Below, piece after piece: positions 38,701-50,700 of a DNA stretch of 64,000 bases. Every line of letters begins with the position of its first letter. The first letter of the stretch is position 1. The notes below the pieces were generated by a model that saw nothing but the letters and a program-made list of their open reading frames with translations, searched no databases and was not told where the DNA came from. This stretch comes from Chrysopilus asiliformis. Its lineage: Eukaryota; Arthropoda; Insecta; Diptera; Rhagionidae. The translations under genes were made by a program, and so were the position numbers. Location of the stretch: assembly GCA_964034945.1 (NCBI GenBank), contig OZ035960.1, positions 15,657,403-15,721,402 on the forward strand, given 5' to 3'.

Positions 38701-41700
38701 TTTTCATCTCAACCCACCAATCGCATCAGGGAATTTCCCCACATTAGAGGGGGTGGAAGTTTAACAGGTCGTTCCCAGCAAAACTTTAAAATCCTGGGAA
38801 CAAATATTCATCAGAATGTTATTTTGCTTCGCTTCGCTCTGGTTGTAGTTACAGCCATTAGATGAATTTCGATCTCATGGTCCCATGATGGCCATATAGA
38901 AAACATCCGCTATCCGCCAATTTCCTAAAATTTCCCGGATTTTCCTCAACTGCCCGCCTAACCCGCATTCATATGTGGATGTGTCCAACAAGCGAATTTC
39001 TAATAAATGTCGATATGTTGCAACTTTCATTGATGTATTTCAATAAAGTTTAGCCAGCATGGATTTTATGCTGTCGATTTCAACTATGAACATACGAGCA
39101 TATTATGATTATGGCGATAGTTAGATATTTACATGCTGTTGTTCAAATTTCATTTTGATTTACCTTTTTTATGCAAACATCCTGAAAATGTTGTAAAATC
39201 AAAGTTAATAGATTTTGACCGATCAATATTCACACATATTTCAATAAATTGCTCAATAGATGAAAACCGAAATTTTATTTGTAGTATGTTATGGTTTTCC
39301 AATATTAATTTATAACTTTGTTATTTTTGTGCTTGTGAATTTCATGTCATTTCCCACTCTTACGTGTGGTGACAAAATAATGTGCCCCGCAAGATATTTT
39401 ATGAAATTTTCGGATAAAACTTGCTGTAGCATGGATTTTATTTTATTAACGAAGTGCACTTCACTTTCTGTCACTTCCAGCAGCGATATTTGAATGGAGC
39501 TGCACTAAGCTTCCGACACAGACAGATTTGTTTTGAAAACTAGAACAAAAGTTCATTTTTTCCCCATTATTCCGAGACTACTTGCAATTTTCATATAAAG
39601 GGTGTTTTTTTAGACGTGTGGTTTTCAAGAAAAAATAAAACGCATATAATTTAATGTTATGGCCAAGAGTTTAGCTTTATTATGAAGATAAGGGTTTGCC
39701 ATTATGTTTTAAAAATGATTTCGGGCAAGTGGCCGCCGCGGCTGGCTCGAATAAATTCTAGCCGAGAGGCCCAATTTTCGACCACTTTTTGCAGCAATTG
39801 GGGCCGTATGTCAGCAATAACGCGCCGAATATTCTCTTCCAAGGCGTCAATCGTCTCGGGCTTATCTGCGTAGACAAGCGACTTCATATTGATTGTTTCG
39901 TTGGCTGTATGGCATGTAGCGCCGTCTTGTTGGAACCAAAGGTCGTCCACATCAACATCCTCCAATTCAGGCACGAAAAAGTCATTAATCGAGAAAATGT
40001 TTTATTAAAAACAAGAATGTGGGCACGCCGTTGCATATATTTCGAAATATCGTTTTTTGTATAAATTTTAGAAATACGGAAAAAATCCGGAAATCGCTTT
40101 CTTGACAGTTTTTAAAAAAATAGCGTTGAGTACAAAGAACCATGCAAGAAATAGCGTTTTTTGTGCCCATGGGTTTACTTTGGTACCCGTGTAGTTTTCA
40201 CTACACAGTTTTCACTACAAGGGTTCAAAAGTTAATCCAGTGGCAGAACTTCCATTTATGCCATGATTTCTGTGAAAAATCACGAGAAAATTCGTTAACC
40301 CTCACCATCCCCCTGCAATCCGGTGGGTCTTGACGCCATATATGGATGAAACTAGAGACTGTGCCCTTTCCAAAAAGTGCTCAACCAAAGTGAAAACTAC
40401 ACTGATTCAAAAGTTAGTTTAGGGGGGCAAAATCGTGCATCGTTCTTTTGATATCAGATTCGCAATCGGAGTCCTCTAAAACCTTTACGACAAATTTTCA
40501 GAAAAATAAAGAATTTTGTATTATCCAGACAGGACTTCCCTGCCGTCTCCCTGTCTCCGTCGGTATGTGGTCTTGTCATCCTTCTCGGCCTTCGGTCTCA
40601 CGTTAAACACAATTGTAAAATTTAACAATTACTATTGGTAAAACCATGAAAATGGCTTTACCGGTTCAGAAGATAGCAGGCCAGAAGTTAGGGAGGCTTG
40701 GGATGGTAGTTTTTAGGAGTTTGAAAATTTGTCTTAGGCCCCTGTTACACGGGGCAACTTTAAACCGATATACGATACAAAAAGTTGCTCGCCTGTGCTA
40801 CACGCGGAGACAAGTTGACGGAAACTTCTGTATATTACACAGTGAGTGTTTCATGTGTGTGTGAAGTTGTGTGAAGAACGAACCCGTTCTTTGTGATTTT
40901 GTGCTTGTGTGCGTATTTTGTCGCCTTGTCTCTACGTTCGGAACTGGCGACATTAGCCACCGCTTCCCTCACTTCTCGCCTATACTTAAGAAAAGTCGCC
41001 ACTTAAAGTTGCCCCGTGTAACAGGGGCCTTAGGGGTAGTGGAAATACAATCAAAATCCATTTATCGATCTAGGATTAAGCAAGAAAGGGGTGAACGCGC
41101 AGAGAAGAGAAGAAATGTTTTAATGGCAGATCCTTGCCGGAGAGACCGTTATTTCACCCCACATAAAACCTCACCCCATTTGGTCGAACAAGTTTTAGCT
41201 TTACAAGAGAGGTATTTCAAAAACAAGGGAAGAAGGGATTAATGAAAAATATCCTTTATTATGGAAGTAACTCTGGCCGTGGTAAAGTTACATTGAAATC
41301 GGGTAAGCCGTTTTCACCTGATGCCCTCCGGAACAAACATTCAGGTAAACAAGCAAAAAAGTTAAATTACTACGTTTATACGATGAAGAAAATTTAGATT
41401 TTTAGACCAAATTCCCCATAATTCAATTTAAATATGTCGTATATATAAAATCGTTTAACCTGCTTGACTGACTGACTAACTCATCAACGCCTAGCCCAAA
41501 CCCCTGGAGCTAGAAACTTGAAACTTTCACAGAAATTTTACCGCTAAGGGGGTAAATGGGGGTAAAGGGGGTTTGAGTGTTTTTAAACCGTGATTTTCGC
41601 CATGAATCCTGCTCAATAGGAGGCTGAAAAGTTTCACTCGGGGGTGTTCGGGGTCGCTGATCACGAATCCGGTGTTAGATTCCCAAAATTAGAAACGGAA

Positions 41701-44700
41701 GGTCCTGTAAGGATAACGCAAATACCCTTTTCCCCATTTTTCCCGGGAAAAAATTGCATTTGGGGTTTTCGGGGTCACTGATCACGAATACGGTGTTAGA
41801 CTAATTCGCAACGGAGAGTCCTGTCAGGATAAGATTTTTCTCCAAAGTTTTTAAGTTCTTTCCGGTTTCTAAACTTATACAATTCTAAAACTTGTACAAA
41901 AAACTTAACCCGGCAACGACGGGTATGCAAACTAGTTTCGTATAAACAGAGATAAATAAAAATTGAGTTGGAACACAAATTCGAATTTCCTCTTGCATAT
42001 AAACAAGTTCAATGTTATTTTTGAGACAATTTAAACCTATAAAAATACTACCTGCCTTACAGTTTTCTTATTAAAAAAATTTCAATCGCGCTTCAAAAAA
42101 AGAACATTTTATTTGTTCAAAAAAGCTGTATCTTTGATTGATAAATTTATGTGGCCAAATTTATAAATATAATACCCAAAATTACGTTTAATCTCAAGCT
42201 CTCCTTTGGGCATAAATTGAAAGTTTTTTTCGCGAAAATTTCGATAGACGAGAATCTTCAAAAAGAAATCACATAATGGAGTGTTTGTTGATTTAATAAA
42301 CATTTTCAAGCGTAAATTTCGCAATTCTTTGAAAACTTCACATTAATATTAGTCATTGCGAACAATTTCCAGAAACAGCAAAACAAGTATTTTGTTTATT
42401 TAAAAGTTTTAAATCGGATCGAGAAGAAAACTTAATCCACCCCCTCATCCTGACTCAGCACATCGAATGACGGTAAAGTTCTTCATCGATATGTTAACAG
42501 ACATGATTCAGACGAGCGTTTTCGTCATCTCGTTACCATAACCGAAAAATCCATCGAGATCACTCAAAAGATCAAATAACCAAATTAAGTCGTGAAGGTA
42601 AATAAGAATTCAAGTAGCACAAGGATGAAAATTAATTGAACTTCATAGAGCAGGCACACTAAATGACAATATTGTCGTTGGTCCCCAATAATGCAAAGTC
42701 ATATAAAAGTATGTACTTGTTGGGATTTCACAGACAATTTTACAAAGGAAATTTCCTAAGACGATTATAAAAATGCACAAAAATTTAATTTACTAGCGTG
42801 AAAATTTATTTGGGAGATAAATTTCATCGAAGCTGATTCAAACGAGTGACGGTGGTAATCTTTCCATTTTATTGGTGGATAATTTTTGGCTTTGCGGACA
42901 AGGTTAAATCTACTAGGAACCACATTTATGGGTGTGTCGTCATTTTGATATTTACTGAATATCAAATTTACATCGCCATAAATCTTATATGGACACACGA
43001 TCTATGATGCATTTCTGGTTTCTGATGGGCATTTTCGGAAATGCGGAGGCAAAAATTTCTACTTTACAAACAGAGGCAAAAATCGTAATCCTAGTAAGCG
43101 GAGGAAATTTTTATAAATTCATTTTTTTAAAAGTCAATCACATATTTAATAAAAATCAAAATGGTATTCACAACCGAGGATATAATTAACAACGAACGTA
43201 ACGAGTTTAATCTTCGACCGTGGATGAATGTTGCGTTTTGTGTAATATTTGCATGCTTACCAATTGTTTGGTACGTCAATCCAGGAAATATGTTTAAATT
43301 ATCTCTGCAGAAAATAATATTCGAAGATGGCTATAAGGAGTTCAAACTCTCGGAGGTTTCTTTAGTGATTATAAACATTCTGGGCTTGTTGGGCTTCTTT
43401 TACCTTAGAAGATTACGTTTAGAAGAAAATCAGCAGCGATTTGAAAAGTTGACAAATTCGAAGCCATTGATCCAAAAATATTCCAATGAAGTAAAAAAGA
43501 TGTTGAATGATATTGATATGACAATGTTGAACAGGGAATGCTTGACTGAACAAACAAATCAGGCGAATAGAAGACGTAGATCAGCATTGAACTTGATAAC
43601 CGACGATGATGATACTTTGGATTCTAAGCAAGGACGAGATGAAGATCAAGGTTCAGATTCAGATTCAGATTCCGATCTAGATGAAGACAAAACTGGTAGA
43701 AATGATATCAAAGTCGAAGAAATAAAAATAGAACATCATGATAGTGAAATACGATCAGTTAACATTGAAGATTGTCACTAATGTACGGGGAACTAAATCT
43801 TACGATCACCTTTGAATGTCAGTAAGAAAATGGGCTACAATTAGAATTTTTATTTTAAAAGAACTGCTTGTGGAAATACTGAGTCTGAAACACAAAAAAA
43901 AATCTTGTATTTAACACCTTAATTTCCTTGTATTATATCCTATCTAATTTTTATTTCAAGTTTTTTTTAATGTCTTTATAATATTTAAAAATATATTCTT
44001 GTCAGTTTTTGTGTTATTAATTCAATATTTATGATTTCCCAAAAAAAAATTACATGCGTTCTGTTGTCGCTATCTAAAAGCCCTATCACACCTAAAGGTG
44101 CCGCTCCACTTGAGAGTAAATGCCGGCGAGAACCTCTCGATAGCAGCTACTCGAAAATGGACACGTCTCTGAGAGTCGCTCGCAGAAACTCGCAAAAACT
44201 CGCGAGCTAGTTTCTGTGAGCTATCAAAAGTGACTCTACTCTCGCGTCGGCATGCACCCACTGAACTCTCAGTGGGCGAGGGAGTTGCTCGACAGATACG
44301 AACGGCGTTTGAAGTTCGCTAGTAGCTCTCGAGAACTCCCCAAAGCAAGATGTCATAAAAATCAAGGGCGAGGGAGTTGCTCGACAGATACGAACGGCGT
44401 TTGAAGTTCGCTAGTAGCTCTCGAGAACTCCCCAAAGCAAGATGTCATAAAAATCAAGATATTGGTCTTGAAAATAGAAAAACCGCCGAAATCAACTCTC
44501 AACTGTACAACCTCCTGCGAGTAACTCTCGAGAGTTCATGTGGAGCGTCACCTTAAGGACATATATTATCTATTTTAATTTTTTAGGCTCTTTTCTTAAA
44601 AACAGAGATGCAAACCAAAGGTTTTTTGAGTCTGGTTCGGTTTTGGTTCAAGAGTGAATTGGATCTCTGGTTTTGGTTTCGAACATAGCCAAATTAACGA

Positions 44701-47700
44701 ACTTAGCCTCACATTTTACGAAAAACGGATCTGTGCAAACTTTCAAGTCTCTAGCTCAATCCGTGCGCCCGCAATCCGCGCCACAGACAGACGGACAGAC
44801 GGACGGACGGACAGGCGGACAGGCGGACAGACAGGCGGACGGACGGACATGCTAAATTCAATTTTTTTTATCATTCTAAACACACTGGTGTAATTCATTT
44901 TTGTGTGTGATGATGGGATTTTGGCGTTACAAACGGTAAGGCAAAGGTTATATACCCTTTGGTTTCACCACACGGGTATAAAAAACCCCTTTAATTTCAG
45001 AAAACATTTATCAAATTCGCCTTTTGTCAATCACGGCCAACACCAAACGCGAGAAATTTGCAACGAGTAATTCTAACCTCAAAGAGTTACCCGATCGAAT
45101 CGCAGGATAATAAAAATTGAGTAGAAATGAATGGTTTGCTGTGCGTCATACGCAATCGAACGGATGTGAAACGCAGCGGATTCAAGAATAAAAATTTCGT
45201 GAGAATCAAACAAACTAGCGCAACGTAGGATTCCAGAATAGCCATGAATAAAGCAGAAAACTGAAAAATTAATTGTACCAAATCCACACTCTTGGCGAAT
45301 GCAGGCGAATCCAGTCACAGTTGCCAAGATGGTAGCATTTCTTTTTTTTTCTATGGTTTTGTTTTTGCGCGCAAATCGCAAATTTTTGAATTTTTTAAAT
45401 TCTTATTTTATATTCCGATAAAAAAATATTAAGCAAAAACTCTACAGTTTGCAATCTGTAGACTACCTTCTGGCAGACTGGTGCAAATATGTAGACTACC
45501 TTCTGGCAGAATTCCAGGTTCCATCGTACTTGTAACAAGTTTATGATAGATTTGTTGTTTTTATTCTTCTCTATTAAATATTTTTTCTAGAAATGCGGAA
45601 CTCCCAGCCAAAAACGTCAAAAATGCGTTCGTCTTAAAACTTTTAACTATGCAAAAAAAAATTTTGCCTGTTGTGAATAAAATATCTAATAATAAAATAT
45701 CCATTAAAATTCTTTTTTTGCGAATGAAACTGGTTTCAGTTCAAAGCTGATCCAGCTTGAATCGCATCAATAAATTTTTATCTCTGAATTGTGGCTCCAA
45801 TGTCAAAAATTTTATAGATCGACGAGAGATTTCTTCTTTTTTCATCCAAAACATGTTCCGCCATCATCAAATCTTTTGTGCCCAAATTAGTGATGATATC
45901 GTCAACGTCATGACTTGCGATTGAATCTCAGCGTGGACACAACAAAAATGTTTAACACTAATCGCGTAGCCAATTTAACACTTTTCATCTAACGATTTAG
46001 ATTAGATTCGCGACTTAAGTGAATTTCTAATTGGTTATGAAGAGGAGTAAATCTGTGCCATGTACGATAGTTTGTTAAAAAAAAAAAAAAATCGTCACGG
46101 GACTGTGATTTTTCACGCCACAATGTTTTGTGTTGGAGTGCTGATATTTTGTCCGAGAGTGACAGATGACCAACACGATGATGGTGGACAAACAGACAGA
46201 AAGTTCTCTAAAAATAGCCAAATGTGGGAAACATGAGAAACTATCTCAGTGAAGCAGAGCTGGAACGGCTAGCTGGAATTGAACGCACAAAACTCGGGAT
46301 CTCAGCATATTTCAAACGTGCGCGGGTCTCCGTGGGTTTTAGTCCGACACAAACATACTGAAACGAAAACTGGACGTCCTTGACCAATTAGCATTGCTGC
46401 CCGATGTTGGATAGACATAGTGACCACTTGGAAAAATTGTCAGCTTGTTTGCCTGCCGCATGCATGAATTTGAAGCAAAACCACAACATTTGTCGCGTCA
46501 CTCATGTGGACTTTATGCTCATTTGGTGATCATTATGATGTGGTCACTCATTAAATGCGATATGATGGATGGATGTGGATGTCATATAAAAATACAGCTG
46601 GTAATCTGATATTTTGATCTTATAAAGCCATATTCACTCGGCTTCTTTTCAATTCTGCTACAGTAGAACCTTCAATGGTTCTTCTTTTGAGTTTCCAATA
46701 ACAAAACGCTCAAAAACTCAATTATTTTCGAGAAAGCGCTGGTTAAAAGTAAATTTCATTGACAACTTAAGTAAGATAAATTTCAAATAAACATTAAAAC
46801 CTTCAAAATTTTGTAATAATTCAAAAATTTAACTATCGAATTTTTTTACCCATAAAAGGCTTTACTGTATTTGTTTTTGTATCATTAAATTACCATTGCC
46901 AGTTGTTAACCCGGCCTTTTATTGCTACTCTATGATATTTTCTAGTTTTTGTTCCTACGTAAGTTTAACTTCCGTGAATTAATTTTTCGCATGCAAACAT
47001 AGAACAAATATGTGGGCGATTTTTTAACAGTGTCCATATGGTGGCCCGCATTATTTATTTGATTTTTTTTTGTCTTACTTTTCTTTTCAGTGAACATACA
47101 GTGGAAGTGTTTCATTATTCTTGTGCATAAAAATGAAATTTAATAAGGCAAATGCGTATTGCACGACATTTAGAGCAATCAAGACGACATTAGACCAAGG
47201 GAGAGATTTTTTTTGGTTACATACTCACACATTTATGTGACCACTACTAGCAATGGACGGACACTTTTCCATACAAAGCAGAAAATTTATGGAAAACGAG
47301 GAAAAAATAACATTAATAAATTAATTTTTTAATGTGGAAAAGCTGGAAAAATTAATATTAATGGTGTGTCAAGCTGTTACCCTAATTACATAAGAGCACC
47401 CCCTAAAAAGCTAACAGTCAATGTTCAACCCTTTTGGATGTTCAAATGGGAGCTTTTTCGAGAGATGGGCAACATTCCAGAAAAACGAATCCGGTCCACA
47501 TTTTTCCATTGCATGGAACTTCTTAAATAATGCAATACAAAATAACTGCAGACGAACCATTAGTTGGTATATCGTAATAACTTCGATAGTAACACATTTT
47601 TTCCTGGAAATTCCGAGATTTGTAATCATTAAGAAATTACGAACAAATTTTAAATTTCAACTTTCAGTTTCGGTTCGTTAGGATTTTAGCTTGTTTTTCT

Positions 47701-50700
47701 TGCTTGTAGTTTTATGCATCTGTATGCAAGTTTTTTCACATTCCACCTTAGCAACTGATTTACTGTTCACTAATTTCCGGACTCTGAAATTAGTACAAAT
47801 TAAATAAAAATTCATCTGCTGTGAATTCCTAGTAAAAATTTGCATCATTTTATTAGAGTGGCTGATAAATAATTAGCAAGTTTTAAATTTTCAAGCACTC
47901 AATATCGTTGTATAGTAATTTTCTTGATTTCCTCATGAATATGGGCTTTATTGCGTCAACCAAATGTCATTTTGGAAAGGTCTATTAATTTTTGTTGAAA
48001 AAAAATTAAAACTAGAATGTGGCGAGGTTAAACTATTTTGTTAGATTTTTCTGAAACCCTACAAAATAGTAGCTTCCGATTAAAAAAATGATCATTCAAA
48101 TCGGTCCGGTAGAACTCCATAACTAAGATTGTATGAAAATCTTTATTTTTTATGAAGATGACTTTTTGCTATTAAAGGGCTTCTGATTTTTAAACTATTT
48201 CTATATCTAAAAAGGTTATATCATCAAACTTTGATGATCATCAAACTTTCAAATCTTATCAAAATGGTCTAAAATTTATTGATGCTTAGAATCAAATTTG
48301 AATGAATTAGCAATCATCAGAGAATAAAATAAATCACGCATAAAATTAACTAAGCTATTAGTATTCAGATCTTCGCAAATTAGCAACTTTTACGTCTTAC
48401 TATTATCTTATAATCATTTCTCATCCTTCTTCAACATTTCTGATAATCTGCGTGCTTAATTCACCATTAATTCGAATCAAAATCTCTGCATGCCAAACCT
48501 TTTAACGTTAAAAAGGCGAAAAATCCATGAGAACTTTAACAAATATGAGAATAACATTAAAAGCATAATAAAATCAAGTTATGCAAATTCCGAGTTCTTT
48601 ACATAATATGCCTCTAATTTCGTTATGAACTTCAACGATGATACATAAAACTCATTTAATAACAAGAAGACTAAAAACTAAAGAAATTTCAAAAATTTAC
48701 CGCCAGAAATGAATAATTCAATGTTTATATCGTATTAACAAGAATATTACAAAAAAAAAAAACATTTCTGTTGAGCTCTTATCAGTGACGTCATTAACCT
48801 ACAAAACATTGGTCTTGCATTCCTCTTCAACAAAATTTTCTCTTCAACAAAAAGTACAGAAAAAATGTGTTTTTTCTGACAAAAAACGGCTCAAAAAACT
48901 CTTTTCAGTTCTGTAATTTTTTTCAACTTGAGATATTTTATATTGCAAGCTTTCATTATTAGGGGATTCATAAAAAAATCCAGTCGTAAGAATAGTTATT
49001 GCGTATTAGTTAACATGAAACCAGTTGCTAGTGGACAGTAGCTGGCAATTAGAACATAAATTGGAAGTTCCAACTAGCTTGATGCTAGTTAAAAGTGCGG
49101 CTAACATTAAGGTAATGCCTGCGAGAACCTCTCGATAGCAGCTACTCGCATATGGACACATCTCTGAGAGTCGCTCGCAGAAACTTGCAAAAACTCGCGA
49201 GCTAGTTTCTGCGAGCTGTCAAAAGTGAGTCTACTCTCTAGTCGACACGCACCCACTGAACTCTCGGGAAGTTGCTCCCCATATAGGGCTGACCGGGGTT
49301 AGTTGGCTATAGGGGTAAGTAGACTCATTGCGGTTAAGTCAACCACGGTTGAAAACAAACCTGCGTGAATTGGACGGTTTATTCAGTCGACTGACAGCTA
49401 TCAGTGAACCAATGTCGTTAGACTACAGTGCTCTTGGAACGAACTGTGAGGGGGAAAAACGAAATTTCAAGCGTGTGAGTAATTTTTTTTTCTTGTTAAC
49501 TAAATTGTTTTGTAGCTTACACTTTCATTGTATTGAACTCGTCAGTGATTTCAAGTGAAAATTTATGTATGAGTTAACAAGTTAGTGAAGCATTTTCTGA
49601 CCCATACTTTTTCATTTTTTTTCACGAGTGTGTTAAAAATAAAATGGCGCCTTGGGGCTAGTTGACTCACAGTATACTGGGGTTAAATGACTCGATATGA
49701 ATTACCTATATTTTTTTGTTAATTAATTTTATTTTTTTAAATTAGATGAAATTTACACCCCGATTGCGAGTGTCGTGTCGTTTTCGACAAGAGTCGTTTT
49801 ACGTGTTGTTGTTGGTAGAAAAACACTAACAACAACACGTAAAACGACTCTTGTCGAAAACGACACGACACTCGCAATCAGGGTGTTAATTTATGTTAAT
49901 CTGAAATGTTATTAATTTTTTAAAGAATATATTTTTTCAGAATTAATATAGTTTTTTAATATGTTCCAACACATTTTCCCCATAAAAAGTATAGAGTCAA
50001 ATAACCCCGTTCACAGAGTCAACAAGCCCCAGACACGGGGTTAGTCGACTCATCGAACAACTTTTTTTTAAAATGAAAAAAAATATTTGAAACACTTATA
50101 ATTAGTCAAAATAAAAGATTGACTAAGAAACACAATTGAATAAACCAACCAAAAACGTTTTTACTACACCAGAAACAATTACAGTAAAACTTTTATAAAG
50201 TAGATTATAAAAAGTGGATCTACTAGCCCCGGTCTACCATACGAACGGCGTTTGAATTTCGCTAGTCGCTCTCGAGAACTCGCCAAAGCAAGATGTGAAA
50301 AAAATCAAGATATTGGTATTGAAAAGAGAAAAATCGCCGAAGTTAACTCTCAAATGGACAACCTCCTGCGAGTAACTCTCGAGAGTTTTTGAGAGTTATA
50401 CTCGCGTATTTACTCTCATGTGGAGCGGCACCTTTATATAACTATAGTGTTATAGCCTAGTGTCAACTAGGCATTAGATGTAATAAAATTTTGAAATTTT
50501 GAAAGTTTACACAAATTATGAATAATGTTTTAACTGATGTACGTGTGTTTAACCTACATAGTCAATTTATGGTAAGTAAAGGTAATATTTTTAAACAACT
50601 TGTTGTTAGATGAAACACAAAGTAAACTTTAAAATCTAAAGCATGGCGTTATCTAAGAGTTCTTTTCCATTATTCATTCATAGAATAAATAAAGCGAAAT

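Larger units (their letters stand above)
49110..50433. mobile_element. AGGTGCCGC MITE family, copy 5, split by an insertion
   Basis: The left part (49110-49283) has lost most of its terminal repeat (AAGGTAATGCCTGCGAG replaces the normal end). The right part (50237-50433) ends CTCATGTGGAGCGGCACCT. Together they make one copy of the family, interrupted at its middle by a 953-bp element. Confidence 0.78.

Noticed and set aside
40871..41242. 123-residue frame
   Set aside because: It crosses the right end of the GGCCCC MITE and continues in unrelated sequence; no domain or codon bias.
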